NCBI RefSeq assembly: GCF_009389715.1
Contig: NW_024068217.1
Location: forward strand, 124,001 to 188,000
Source of the DNA: Phoenix dactylifera
Taxonomy: Eukaryota; Streptophyta; Magnoliopsida; Arecales; Arecaceae
Direction: 5' to 3'
Length of the DNA stretch: 64,000 nucleotides
The notes below the pieces were generated by a model. The model was not told the origin of the DNA. It made no database searches and saw nothing but the letters and a program-made list of their open reading frames with translations. Position numbers and translations under genes: made by a program. Shown in pieces: positions 36,137 through 48,300 of the stretch. The stretch's first letter is position 1; every line of letters starts with the position of its first letter.

Positions 36137-36730
36137 ATGAAGCTAATTCTTCTATTCTCGGCCTTCTTCCTTCTCTCCTCCCTCACAACACTAGCAGCCG
36201 CCGAGGTCGTCCTCGACAGGGATGGCAACGAGCTACGACGTGGGGTAGAATACTACATCTACCCCGGCATCACTGACGTCGCCGGCGGTCTTACCCTTGC
36301 AAGCCGGAACCACTCTTGTCCACTGGATGTGACCCTTGCAATCTCTCCAACCAGTAATGGCCTTCCCCTCACCTTCTTGCCGGCCGATCCCGAGGAGGAC
36401 ACCATCAATACATCGACGGACTTAAATATTGTCTTCTCGGCTGTTACCATCTGTGTGCAGTCTACAGTGTGGAAGCTCGACTTCGATGACGCCGCCGGGC
36501 GTTTTTATGTGACGACGGGCGGCGTCGCCGGGAATCCCGGCCGTGAGACGTTGGCCAACTGGTTCAAGATAGAGAACGATCGTGGTGCCTATAAGCTGGT
36601 TTTCTGTCCCACGGTGTGTGATATATGCAAGCCTGTTTGTGGGAATTTGGGTGTATACCGGGAGGACGGGAGGCTATGGCTGGGGATCAACTCCGATGCA
36701 CCACTCCCGGTTGAGTTCAGAGGGGCATAA
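36137..36730 (+). CDS. Kunitz-type (STI family) protease inhibitor
   Basis: Intronless 197-aa secreted protein. The start ATG at 36137 gives a clean signal peptide (KLILLFSAFFLLSSL, cleavage likely after LAAA, about residue 22); an in-frame upstream extension to 36032 would bury it. The mature part opens with the family signature VVLDRDGNELRRGVEYYI. Further STI-fold landmarks are PLDVTLAISP, WKLD, WFKIEN and YKLVFCPTVC. Six cysteines are present (NHSC, TICV and four in CPTVCDICKPVC), against the common four, so the two usual disulfides are possible plus one extra pair. The reactive-loop P1 residue is not obvious, so inhibitory specificity is unknown; some relatives are storage or miraculin-like proteins. 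Confidence 0.92.
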   Translation: MKLILLFSAFFLLSSLTTLAAAEVVLDRDGNELRRGVEYYIYPGITDVAGGLTLASRNHSCPLDVTLAISPTSNGLPLTFLPADPEEDTINTSTDLNIVFSAVTICVQSTVWKLDFDDAAGRFYVTTGGVAGNPGRETLANWFKIENDRGAYKLVFCPTVCDICKPVCGNLGVYREDGRLWLGINSDAPLPVEFRGA

Positions 36731-36799
36731 ACTGGGTCTTGCTCCTCTCTAGTAAGCAAGAACGGAATGGGACTATTAGTCGTGTGGTAATTAAATTTA

Positions 36800-36805
36800 A
36801 ATAAA
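36800..36805 (+). terminator. Candidate poly(A) signal of the Kunitz gene
   Basis: AATAAA 70 bp after the stop codon. Confidence 0.5.
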
Positions 36806-37327
36806 AGTCCTGAGAGTATTGTTTATAATTCTGATGGCTGAATGTGCTCCATGTATCTTGAATTGTTTTAAGATAATTAAATATACAAAGCTCCTATTGA
36901 TGTTTGTTTTCGTATCGATTAACAAATTAATATTATATGTGCACAATTACAAAGAAAAGGGTTTGTACGCCATGCAATCAGGAAATATTGCATCACTCAT
37001 TCCTCACAACCATTAAACATTATCTCAGGACCATGCCACTGAGGAAGGTTTATCTATTGTAGTGCTTTCAAGATTTCTTGGGGAGCAATTGATGTGGCGA
37101 AGGATTTGAAAGTTCTTTTGAAATATTCTTCTTATCAACGTGCTCTCTTTAGTTACTGTCAATGGTTGTGAGGTCCTTGTTACTTTCTCAAGGGTCATCT
37201 CCATGGGAGAAATGTCGTAAAGGTTGCTCTAGAGATTTGGGCTATTTTTGATAATTTTTATAAAAAATCAAGATACTAAGTGCAAGATCTTTAAGATGCT
37301 CTAAAGTATAATTTAAGAGCTAATTTG

Positions 37328-37520
37328 TCACGCCCCGAATCCGGAGTGCATTCTAAATTCAGAACGCAACAGGCGCAGCATACCTACCGAACGGACCATA
37401 TATACAAGCATGCAAGGCTACTGATCAAATCATAATAATCTCAAAGCAATAATAATAACTCTTCGATCCTCGAAAACTAATTTAATCAAAATTTTAAAAA
37501 AAATCATTCTCATAATCAAT
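37328..37520 (-). mobile_element. LTR end fragment (minus orientation)
   Basis: TGTCACGCCCCGAATCCG at 37328 reads on the minus strand as ...CGGGGCGTGACA, the same kind of terminus as the Ty3 LTR end GTCGTGACA at 3849 and 11003. The remainder fades into AT-rich sequence. Only one end seen. Confidence 0.4.
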
Positions 37521-37544
37521 TGTTCCTGCAACACTTCCTTTCCC

Positions 37545-37672
37545 CTCCTCCTTTTCCTTTCTTTTATTGTAATAAACTGTCTATGTCCCTCTGTAATTAT
37601 TCCTTCCATTGATTAATAAAATTTGAGTCGTTTCCCCTTCTTTTTCATCAAAAAAAAAAAGAAGAAATGCTA
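37545..37672 (+). mobile_element. LINE-like 3' tail
   Basis: CTGTAATTATT...CATTGATTAATAAAATTTGAG...TTTCATCAAAAAAAAAAA resembles the 3' end plus poly(A) of a plant LINE or retrocopy. No coding sequence upstream is recognisable. Confidence 0.4.
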
Positions 37673-39128
37673 AATCATCACAAGAAAAAGATGGAAATCA
37701 TGCATAGAGACAAAGGAGAGACAGGGCCAACAAGTAAAGAACAAGTAAAGACAAATCCAAATTCATCTCAAAATGCACTCTCGCATGTCATTATGTATAT
37801 ATAAGCTATGCTGGAATGGGCATCCTTCCAAAATAGAGCTGGAAAAGGTGAGCAAAGTTGATAAAAAGCTAGAGTGAATCAACAGTCCTATATGTCTTGG
37901 ACCAGAATTTTCAAACTAGTCTTTATGCCTTGGACAACAAATTAAAGGAGGCAGTAAGTTTTATGAGGAAGTTGCAGATGGTCAATTCAAAGCAGCCTTA
38001 TTTCTAATGATCAAGACTTCATGAGGTTATTGCCAAGACCAATCTAATCACTCAACTTGCATTGTCCAATCTCGACCTATATGTTATTTGCATGGTTCGA
38101 AAACCACGGAGTGATGTGTAAGAGTTTTAGATGATACTCTTATGTTATAATAGTTTTATTTAGTTTTTCAGATTTTTTTTTGACTCCTAAGAGTTGTTGT
38201 TTCACAGTTCAATCTTCGGCTCCAGCAAGAAAGTAGTGCAGTAAACCCAACTGTCAGATCATCAAATAAACTCACTCCAACTACCATGTGGCCTAATCTA
38301 TTGTTTAAGAGCAATCTACGTAGACTCAGATGCCCTGCATCAATCACTTTGCTCCATAAAATGGCACAAATGATGGTACCAATTCAAGTGGAGCCATGAG
38401 AATAACGGTGACTTTTTGAGTGATATTTTTTAGTTACTAAAGCTTTTCTTGATTCTTTAAGCTTTATTTTCTGCCAGAAAAGGATGTATCATCTACCACT
38501 CCATAACTAGTATAATCCTACACTTCATTCAGGCATTAATGAGTGCCTAGACTCAAATATCAAACTTGTGGCATCGACCTCTTCTCCCCAAAGAAGTTCA
38601 AGAGCATCTCCAATGGATGCCTGCCTTCTTATCCCATCTCTGGATCTCCTCTCCACCAAAAAGGCCTTTTCTGCACAAGGTATCCATCATTTCAGGGACC
38701 ATTCTCACAGGCTGTGTTTGTTTAGGATTAAGAAAAAGATGGAATAGAACTATGAGGGGCAGAAGAGGACGTGGAAGAGCCAAAGGTGCATTCTAGGGAG
38801 GCCTTTTCCATAGAAGACCCTTTGAAGCAATAATCTCCCAGTTTCCATATCCATCCTATCTCAATGTTCTCACAGGAGCGAACGCAATTCCTCTGAGTTA
38901 AAGGAATCATTCCAGCCAATGGACCACCAGGCCCCTCCATGAAGGCATCTCATCCTTTGCTTTTGTAACTATATCAGGCGCGGGAAACCCTCCGTAGAGA
39001 TTCCCCCTTAATTGAACCTCGGCTCCCCCTAACCCACTTCTTGCACCACCAACCCCATCAAATCCCATTTAATGGCCCCCTCCCAAGTTTTAGTTTTATT
39101 TTATTCTTCGTACGTGCCCCCTCTTGTA
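37673..39128. other. Intergenic, nothing recognised
   Basis: Overlapping short frames at 38543-38940 on both strands show no family motifs. No repeat structure found. Confidence 0.4.
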
Positions 39129-39521
39129 GTTATTTCTAGGGCTGGAAGTGGGCTCGGGCCGGCCCGAAGCCCATCGGGCCGGGCCGCCCGCGGGCCGGGC
39201 CGCCCGCGGGCCGGGCTATGGGCTAGAAAATTGAGCCCAAATTTGTATCGGGCCGGGCTCGGGCTGGGAACTTAAACCCAAATTTTAATCGGGCCGGGCT
39301 CGGGTTTCCCATTGGCCCGGCCCGGGCCCGGACCAAGCCCGAGCCCAGTGCCAGCCCGAACCAAGCCCGAAGCGATTTCCCATAACTCCATAAGTCATAA
39401 CCTGTTACTGTTAGCCCTATTTTGTAGCCGAATCGCGATTTCCCTATTTGCTTCATTGCTTCATTGCTTGCCGTTGCCGATTTGGGGATTTGCAGAGGGC
39501 CAGCCCGGAGCCGGAAGAGAC

Positions 39522-39600
39522 CGTCGTCATCGTCGTCGTCGTCGGCTACGGTTCGGTGTCGGCTCGTCATCGTCGTCGTCGTCGGCTCGTCGTCATCGGC
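39522..39600. repeat. (CGT)n-rich tract inside the hAT element
   Basis: CGTCGTCGT runs interspersed with CGGCT. Nearby a 28-bp word, beginning TTTTCGAGTGCTACTG, is directly repeated at about 39651 and 39747, showing a local duplication in the captured leader. Confidence 0.75.
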
Positions 39601-39892
39601 TCGTCGAGTGCAGAGGCGAGACGAGAGCGGGGGAGGCTCGTCGGTGGTGGTTTTCGAGTGCTACTGTGCTAGGGTTTCTCCGCTCGTCGTCGTCGTCGGC
39701 TCGTCGTCGTCGGCTCTCAGGTTAGGCTCCCTACTTCCGATTTTGCTATTTTCGAGTGCTACTGTGCTAGGGTTTCTCTCTCTATCTTTCTCTCTTCTCT
39801 CTCTCTCCCTCTTACCCTCTTACAGAGTTACAGTCTTACCCGGCTCTTGTTGATTTGGAGAGGAGTGCTGTGGGAAAGCTCTTGTTTTGATT

Positions 39893-40300
39893 CTAGAGCA
39901 TGCTGAAGTTGATGTTGTTTTTGTCCAAGATAAGAACATGAAAGAAGTAAGCATCTAGTACTTTCTTTCCAATATTCTGGTTCCTTTGGCATTGAGCATT
40001 ATTTTTCGACCATATCCATATGGCATGTTCTGTTCTTGAACTCTAAACCAACTCTCGTTTTGCAGATTCTATCTGCCGATTGCAAATCTGCTCAGCGACT
40101 GAAATGTGTGAATTAAAAGTTCTGAATAGTGATATTGTGTACTCCAGTAACCCAGTTGTTTAAACGTCTTTGGCTGACATCTTGCTGACTTCTATCTGAT
40201 CACAGCGATTGTTTCATTTGCTTCAACAACAAGGGAACAGATTGATGCTGCCACTAACTCTGGAGTGAAAGTGCATTCCTGGAATGAATTCCTCCAGATG
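39893..40300 (+). pseudogene. Captured long-chain acyl-CoA synthetase (LACS4-like) exon fragments
   Basis: Three exon-like segments in order and with splice sites: 39893-39946 encodes LEHAEVDVVFVQDKNMKE and is followed by GTAAGC; 40066-40105 follows TTTTGCAG and encodes ILSADCKSAQRLK, followed by a GTGTGA; 40206-40300 follows GATCACAG and encodes IVSFASTTREQIDAATNSG plus VKVHSWNEFLQM, followed by GTTAGT. These match the order and spacing of the N-terminal AMP-binding region of plant LACS4-type enzymes, which activate fatty acids with ATP and CoA. Introns are retained, so capture was from genomic DNA and not from mRNA. The catalytic core is missing; no activity is expected. Confidence 0.85.
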
Positions 40301-40745
40301 GTTAGTCTCTTGAGATTTTGTCTACACATATTAACTATATCTAGCAATCAAGAAATCATCTTGGTGGCCCTTCTTACTACCAAAACTGAGAGAAAGTTAC
40401 TGTAAAGCTTCCTAACATCTTGGTTAGTCTCTTTATCCTTTTTGATGCAGCATTGTAGGCATGCCTTCTTTTTCTTATATTATAGGTTGTTTTGCTTGTT
40501 CAAAGACTTGTTTTCCTTTTTGGGCCGGGCTAGGGATCGGGCTGGCCCAAACGGGCCGGCCCAGGTTAGGGCCCAACTGGGCCGGCCCAAATGGGCTCGG
40601 GCCGGGCTCGGGCCGGGCTCGGGCCTTGTTCCTTAAAAATTTTTCGGGCCCCGGCCCGGCCCGAAGCCCGGAAAAAAATTCGGGCCGGGCTTGGGTAGGG
40701 GTTTGGCCCGACCCGGCCCGGCCCACTTCCAGCCCTAGTTATTTC

Positions 40746-40999
40746 ACCTCGTCCCCCTCGCATCCTACTAAAGAAATTTAAAAACGGGAGCTCCTTTTGG
40801 GGTGCTTGGTTCGCGAGTAGGATTAAAATCAGAATTAAAATAAAAATCAAAATGACCGTACCTCCTGATATGTTTGGTTTCTGACTGAAATTGAAATTGA
40901 TATTAAAATAAAATTTAAATAATATGAGAGGATTGAGATTGGATTTTGGGGATCAGAGTAATAATTTTCATTCCCCTCTAAAATTTGAATCGAAATGAG
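40746..40999. other. Possible miniature element between hAT and TRIM copy
   Basis: GGGTGCTTGGTTCGC (40799) and GATATGTTTGGTTTC (40867) are words common at ends of plant miniature elements, with AAAATYAAAAT-rich sequence between. Ends not determined. Confidence 0.3.
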
Positions 41000-41290
41000 T
41001 GCGAGGACCTATGCAAGCATGTATTTAGTTCTATATCAGTTATTCGTTGGGGACGTCTAAGCACTTATACAGGACTAAAAAACCTAAAAAACTACCTTCC
41101 AGATAGTTTTTTTGGATGAGATTTTCATTAGTTATAAATAAATAGAGCGGATTTGACCTATAATTAATATGGACTAGAGAACACTGCGGACCATGAGCCA
41201 ATCATGGTGCTTGTGATTAGATTGGAATGAATTTGAACCTTTAGCCTGATAAGGACATCAGAGCTTAAATGGGAGGAGTATGTCAGAACT
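41000..41290 (+). mobile_element. Diverged single TRIM-like copy, 3' LTR lost
   Basis: TGCGAGGACC (41000) to about 41142 aligns with the 137-bp LTRs of the 16.5-19.8 kb array, followed by the internal words AGAGCGGAT, TATGGACTAGAGAACACTGC, GAGCCAATC and the purine run GGGAGGAGTA, after which only TGTCAGAAC of a second LTR remains. Older copy of the same family. Confidence 0.75.
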
Positions 41291-42079
41291 CATTAAAATA
41301 ACTCCTCACATGTTAGTAGATATGATTTTTGTATTTAGTGATAAAGTAAATTGAAAAAGGAAAAAAAGCTTTTTTTCATGACAACAACACTTGATGGACA
41401 TGGGTCAGAAAAACAACAGCTATTGGGAGAGTATTAACATTTGGAATTGAATATTCTTGTGCTGGCAATTCCATCTCTCCTTTTGGCATTCATTATATTT
41501 CCAATACAAAAGGGCAACAGAACGTCGACAATTTCTGGAGCTATGGGAGGCTTTCAAGCATGTTTGCCAAGTCTGCCGAACTTTGTGAGGTGGTCATTCA
41601 GCTTCTCACATTGCTATGAACCAATCTCAGCCTTAGAAGGTTAGCTGTTATATCATCCAATCATCTGGCCATAGACCAAAAAATAAAGAATTAGTTCTTG
41701 AGTAATGTCATTCTAGGAAAGATCATGAAAGGTATCCATCGAGGGGCTTTATTCTGAAAATCTAGAAACAATTATTGAATGCAGAATTCACAAAGTTTTT
41801 AAACATTGAAATAGTTAATGAGATTCCAAGGTTTTCAAAGCCTAGATATCTTTTTGCATCAATAATAGAGGGGGACAAGGCCTAGAGGGAGCAGGGGAAT
41901 CTTTTTTTTTTTTCTTTCTTTTCAAGAAAACAGAAACCGAGATATGGACATTTCACCAACCCCACTTTAAATTAATAAGAGTTGATAACTGATCCAAAGT
42001 TTAATAAGAGATATGGGTGCTCTTCAACAAATCCTCTGTCATCGTAGCCAAGCTTTCTGCTTGCTGGTTGTCCATCTCA
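41291..42079. other. Intergenic, nothing recognised
   Basis: The 67-codon frame at 41441-41644 shows no family motif. No repeat ends found. Confidence 0.4.
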
Positions 42080-42080
42080 C

Positions 42081-42125
<45 letters not shown>
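42080..42125. repeat. (GA)n microsatellite
   Basis: About 20 AG units; read on the minus strand it gives artefactual poly-Ser-Leu frames. Confidence 0.95.
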
Positions 42126-42128
<3 letters not shown>

Positions 42129-43629
42129 ATGTAGGTGGTGGTAGATATAGAATAAACAGAGAATTAAGCATGTTTCTATAGTGTTGAAATTCTCCTCTCT
42201 TTTTTTCCATTTAGGCCCACCCAAATAGCTCATGCAACATTCAATGATGATTAAAAGTTGGACAGGATAAAACAAATATCCACCTGCATGTGAGAAGTGG
42301 CTAACATTGGGTTGAACCCAGTGGCTTATTAATACCACAAGACCAAAAAACCTACTTGATTTGCCTGGCAAATTTAGTGCTGTTTAGTTAGAGGTGACCA
42401 TCAATTCTTTGCTTTGTTTCCACCGAACCAAAATTTGTTGATCTTGGCATTAACCTATCAACCAGACACTTAGGAGGAGCTTAAAACAAATTTTACACAA
42501 ATATCTTTAATAGTTCCATAACATGAACCCAAACCAATCAACTGCGGAGTCACCAAAGTTTGATGTTTGGTATCACGCTAGAAGATTCAACGAACGCCAC
42601 TAAGATCAGATGTGAAATTTTCAATTCTAGCCTTGGTTTATTTTCTTAGATTATTTTAATCTTATCTTCTTTAATTCTTTCTAGATTAAAGTTAAAAAAA
42701 GTTAAAAAAATTAATAATAAAAAAAATTTGTTAGTAATTGATAGGGTGCAATCCCCCGAGGTTATCATACCTCTATTGGGGTTCCTCACGGAGTAATCTC
42801 CAGAGCTTATTCAACGGGTATTCGGAAATTGACTGACGCATAAGGATTAGTTTTTAGTTTACATTCAAGTTATTCCTATATAAAAATTTAAATAAACCAA
42901 AAAAAACATAAAATTAAAAATTTTAAAAAATAAATATAAAAATAATAATAAAAAAAATTGCTTGATCATTTAATTAAAGGAATTTAATGTCATGCCATAA
43001 AACTTTTTTTTAAAAAAAATTATAATTGTTGCATGTAGTGTAAAGCATTTGCATAAAATATTCTAAGGGCAGAACCCACTAAAAAAATAAGGTCAGAATT
43101 TCATCACTCGTCTTTAGCCAAAAATCATCACAGTGCATAAATATCCTGAGCCTAATCATATTAAAAATAATTAGACATTGGCCTTAGGGTTTTCGAGCTC
43201 AATAGGCTCTTGGAAAGAAGCGATTGAAAGCCACTCCAGTGAGAACTTTAGTAATTGGTGATGTCTAGGCAAATTTTATAACAGTGAAAACTGTTACGAG
43301 AATTGTGGTACTTAAGTGAGCCTAGTGCACCACCACACACCTTGGGACTTACCTGGTCACTAGTTACTAGATCTTCTTAACTGGTAAGCTCAAGTTTAAT
43401 CTGAAAGGGAGATTAGGAGCTGTCTAATCTAGGAGAGAATTTCAGAAATTTTTACCTAATAATTTTCCATGCAACTAGATTTAAGAAGCTACTAAACTTC
43501 GCTTAATTTTAAGACTAATAGAGCCAAATTGTTGTGTGGTGTTGGTTGTGGTCATCTGTGTCTAGCCCTTCTTTTCTCTTAGGATCTCGTTCATTTTAGG
43601 AGTCAAATCTAATGAATTGTTGATAATGT
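42126..43629 (+). other. A-rich region and probable leader of the Athila-like element
   Basis: 42690-43020 is extremely A-rich. From about 43100 to the gag remnant the sequence is probably the untranslated leader of the downstream retroelement. I found no 5' LTR: the start of the 3' LTR (50547) has no match here, and no tRNA-Asp-type primer site was seen. Confidence 0.4.
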
Positions 43630-45315
43630 ATGTATGGTAGAAGGTCATTAAGGGGTAAGTTAACACCATTTGATCCTGAGATTGACAGAACTTTTTATCA
43701 CAACCAGCGAACTGTAAGCCAACCATTAATTTCTACAATGGGTGAACATATTAGAACTTTGAATGAGTTGTTCGCACCCGCATCCGCTAGTCCCCCTACT
43801 TGCATAGTGTTACCAATTAATAATGCAGAATTTGAGATTCGGGCTGCGACAATAAACATGTTATCCAAATTTCATAGGTTTGAGAGTGAACAACCGTATA
43901 TTCATCTAAATAATTTTTTTGATAATCTGTCAAATGTTCAGAAATCAAAACTTAGATGAAGAAGGTATTAAATTAAGGTTGTTTCCCATGACTTTAGAGG
44001 ATCGTGCTGCTGCATGGTTGTATTCTCTTGCTTCAAATTTCATCACATCATGAAAACAACTATCTAGGAAGTTCATGGCTAAATTCTATCCCATAGTAAA
44101 GACTGAAAAAATTAAGGATGCCATCAGAACTTTTAGAGAAAAATCTGAGGAGGAATTTTTCCAACTTTGGGAAAGATTCCATGATCTTTTGGTCAAGTGT
44201 CCGCACCATGGGATTGACAAGGCTGATCTAGTACATTTCTTTTACAAAGGATTACCTCCAGCACACAGGAACATGATTGAATCCATGCATAAGGGTAGGT
44301 TCATGAACCAAACCCCTGATCAAGCTCATGAGTTCCTTGTTGACTTAGCTGAAAATGCCCAAAATTGGAGTAGCTATGGTCAGGAGGTAGATAGAGATGA
44401 TTATGGGTCTAGAGAACCAAGTACCTACGGAATAAAAACAGACCCAGAACTTAAAAATGTCATGTCCAATTTGGTGAATGGAAGTGAACAACCTGAGCAA
44501 AAAGTTGGATGCTTTTACTGTTTTCACTAACTCAAAACTCACAAAAAGAGTCAAATTCCATCATGAAAGTGGAACATGAGCCACAGGGCCTATGTATCTT
44601 GTGTAACAGTTCGGAACATCTAGTGGAGTGCTGTTCTAGTTTATCCAATATTAAGGCCGAGCAGGCAAATGCTCTAAATTCATATAATGCCTTTAAGAAA
44701 CCCACTCCCAACTCATTCAGCCCAGTTTATCACCCTGATAATAGGTTTCACCCAAACTTCTCATACAGGTAGACTGAACCTATTCAGCATCAGGGTGGTC
44801 CACCAGGTTTTCAGAAGAATTTTTTTAGGATAGGTCCATCACAGATAAACCAATCATTGGCTCCACCTATTCCTACTTATAGTGCCCCTATCTCTCAGCA
44901 ATCAACATCGTTGGAAGCCATGATGGCTAATATGATGAAGCAGCAACAAGACTTCATCCAACAGCAACAACAAACCAATATGGCTCAAACCCAGACTAAC
45001 CAATTTCATGCGCAAGCAATTGCAAAACTTGAGGTTAGTCTGAGCCAAATAGCTAACTCTCTAGGGGATAGGAAAAGAGGTGAATTACTCAGTTAGCCAG
45101 TGCCTAATCCTAGTAGGCAACAAAATCAAGGGCCGAGAAGCCAGTTTCAGATTGACTCAAATGAAAACCCAACCCATGAAGTCCAGGCAATTACCACTTT
45201 GCGGTCTGGTAAGCAAGTGGACAACAAGATCCAACTTTCTGTACAAGAAAAAAAAGAAAAGCATGAATCGAACCCCACTCAGGAAAGGGGCAAGAACAGG
45301 GAACACAAGGAATAG
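43630..45315 (+). pseudogene. Athila-like Ty3 gag remnant
   Basis: N-terminal part 43630-43930 (FEIRAATINMLSKFHRF...PYIHLNNFF), then a frameshift near 43925 into LRLFPMTLEDRAAAWLYSLAS and FMAKFYPIVKTEKIKD, FREKSEEEFFQLWERFHDLL, CPHHGIDKADLVHFFYKGL, the retrotransposon gag core of this lineage. A cysteine-rich CILCNSSEHLVECC segment near 44595 is the degenerate zinc knuckle. A Gln-rich stretch (44930-45040) and AITTLRSGKQ near 45190 close the domain. Stops at TGA 44052, TAG 44770 and TAG 45094, plus a second frameshift near 44515, disable it. Confidence 0.85.
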
Positions 45316-45399
45316 AGGAAAAATCAATAGAGACACATACACCCAAGGCTCCCTTTCCTAGTAGACTATAAGACTCCAAGAAAAAATCTCAGTATGATG

Positions 45400-48300
45400 A
45401 AATCATGGAGGTTTTTGAAAATGTTCAAATAAATTTATCCTTCCTGCATGCCATCAAACAGATCCCTTCCTATACAAAATTTTTAAAAGACCTCACTACG
45501 GTGAAAAGGAAAATCAGTATTCCTAGGCAAGCTGTGATGGCGGCATAAGCCTCATCTCTCATTCAACAACAGATTGCCCCAAAATACAAGGACCCTGGTT
45601 GCCCCACCGTTGAAATTAAAATAGGAGAAACCATCATTTGAAGAGCCCTCCTAGATTTAGGAGCTAGTGTAAACTTGTTACCATATTCTGTTTACACAGA
45701 GTTAGGTTTGGGGGAATTAAAACCCACAAATATCACTCTTTCGTTAGCAGATAGGATTGTAAGTACCCCAAAGAAATTGTAGAGGATGTGATTGTAAAAG
45801 TCAATGAGTTTTACTACCTTGTGGATTTTGTAGTCCTTAAAACTGAACCAGTAAAAAATTCAGATAGTCACATCCCGGTGATCCTAGGTAGACCATTTTT
45901 GGCTACTTCAAATGCGCCTGTGATCAGTTGCCGAAATGGAATAATGACTCTAGCCTTTGGGAACATGACTGTCCAGCTCAATGTTTTTCACAGTAGTAGT
46001 CAGTCAACTAAGATGGACGATTTGGAAGAAATTCACATGATCGAGAACATAATTAGCAGTTCTTTTGAAGAGTCAAGTTATTCTGATCCATTAGAAAGAT
46101 GTTTGGCTAATTTCGGTCAAGATTGTGAATCAAGTCAGGAGGTTAATACATTGTTAGATTCCATTCCTGTGATGGACACTAGCAGATGGGCTACCAAGTT
46201 CGAACCATTGCCTATTTTGGAATCTCAGCTAGTGCTATCCAATGTGAAACCTTCCCAGCTAGAACTTAAAGATCTTTCCGAAAACTTGAAGTATGCATTT
46301 CTTGGAGACAACAAAACCTTACCTGTTATAATTGCATTGAATCTGACTAAAGAACAGGAAGAGAAGTTGTTAAGTATCCTTCGGAAGAATCAGGAAGCTA
46401 TCGATTGGTCTATAGCTAAGGAGATTAGTCCTTCTGTGGTCCAACATAAGATCTATCTAGAAGAGGATACAAAAATCACTAGAGAGCCACAAAGGCGACT
46501 TAATCCAGTCATGAAGGATGTAGTTCGAGCCGAGGTCATCAAGCTTTTAGATGCATGGATTATATATCCTATTTCTGATAGTCAGTGGGTAAGCCCAGTT
46601 CAAGTTATACCCAAGAAGTCTGGCATTACTGTGGTAAAAAATGATCACAATGAGTTAGTCCCTACTCGAATCTAAACGGGATGGCGAGTATGCATCGACT
46701 ACAGGAAGCTTAATGCTATGACTAGAAAAGACCACTTTCCTCTACCCTACATCGATCAAACGCTAGAACGTCTAGCTGGCCACTCTCATTACTATTTCCT
46801 CGATGGTTATTCTGAATATAACCAAGTCCCTATTGCACGTGAGGATCAAGAGAAAACTACGTTCATCCATCCTTATGGCACTTTTGCCTATCGTCGCATG
46901 CCTTTTGGGCTATGCAATGCACCGGCTACATTCCAGCGGTGCATGATGAGTATTTTCTCCGACATAGTGGAGAAATTTTTAGAAATTTTCATGGATGACT
47001 TTTCTGTATTTGGATCAAATTTCGATGAATGTCTGCACCACTTAACACTTGTTGTAGAACGCTGTAAAGAGAAAAACCTAGTTCTTAACTGGGAGAAGTG
47101 TCATTTTATGGTAGAATCAGGCATTGTTTTAGGACACATTGTGTCACAAAGGAGAATTGAGGTGGATAAAGCCAAAGTAGAATTAATTGCTAAATTGCCA
47201 CCTTCCAAGACTGTTAGGAAAATTCGATCATTTTTAGAGCATGCGGATTTTTACCGCCGCTTTATCAAGGATTTTAGCAAAATATCGAAACCCTTATGTG
47301 ATTTGTTGGCCAAAGATGCTATTTTCAATTTTTTGCCAATTTGTGTAGCTGCTTTCGAAAGACTGAAGTCTGAATTGACTTCAACACCCATCATAAGGTC
47401 TCCTGATTGGAGTTATCCTTTTGAAATCATGTGTGATGCATCTGATTATGCCATAGGTGTCGTCTTGGGTCAGCGAGTGGGGAAGCTTCCCCATGTTATT
47501 TATTATGCCAGCAAAATCCTGAATGACGCCCAACTCAACTAGTCCACCACTGAAAAAGAATTGTTGGCGGTTGTTTTTGCTCTAGATAAATTTCGTCCCT
47601 ACCTGATAGGATCTAAGGTTCTTGTTTATTTTGATCATGCCGTCCTTAAGTACCTTCTCACAAAGAAGGATGCCAAGGCAAGGCTCATTCGTTGGATCCT
47701 ATTGCTCCAGAAATTTGATCTCGAAATTCGAGATAAAAAGAGATCTGAAAATGTAGTGGCTGACCACTTATCCAGACTAATTGTTGAGTCATCTGCAGAA
47801 TCCTTACATGTATCCGAAACTTTCCCGGATGAACAACTAATGATGATTTTCCATACCAATGTTCCATGGTATGCTGACATAGTCAACTACCTCGTTACTG
47901 AACAAATGCCCAGCTCTTGGACCAAGCAGGAGCAATTTTGCTTCCTAGCTCGTGTGAAGTGGTATTTTTGGGATGAACCATACTTATTCAAATACTGCCC
48001 TGATTAGATCATCCAACGGTGTATCCTTGAATATGAACAAAGAAAAGTCCTTTTCTTTTGTCATGACCATGCTTGTGGTGGTCATTTCGGTGGTAAAAAG
48101 ACAGCCGCAAAGATTTTGCAGTGCGGATTCTATTGGCCCACACTATTCCATGACTCACATGAGTATTGTAAAACATGTGATCGATGTCAAAGACTAGGAA
48201 AAATTTCAAAAAGAAATGAGATGCCCCTGAATCCGATCTTAATTGTAGAAATCTTTGATATTTGGGGTATTAATTTTATGGATCTTTCTTCTATGTCGTT

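Larger units (their letters stand above)
39137..40737. mobile_element. Non-autonomous hAT transposon carrying gene fragments (Pack-hAT)
   Basis: 1601 bp with a perfect 17-nt terminal inverted repeat TAGGGCTGGAAGTGGGC at both ends and a perfect 8-bp target duplication GTTATTTC (39129-39136 and 40738-40745), the hAT signature. Both ends have dense GGGCCGGGC-type subterminal repeats (39155-39370 and 40523-40720), typical of plant hAT elements. No transposase is encoded. The interior (about 39430-40480) differs in composition: CT-rich leader-like sequence with AGGGTTT motifs, a CGT-repeat tract, and three exon-like pieces of a long-chain acyl-CoA synthetase gene (separate entry). The frames at 39312-39853 and 40442-40850 are translations of repeats and are not genes. 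Confidence 0.93.

Noticed and set aside
39312-39853. Three overlapping open frames in the hAT element as genes
   Set aside because: Translations of GC-rich subterminal repeats and CGT repeats.
42001-42371. Minus-strand frames with SLSLSL repeats
   Set aside because: Translation of a GA microsatellite.
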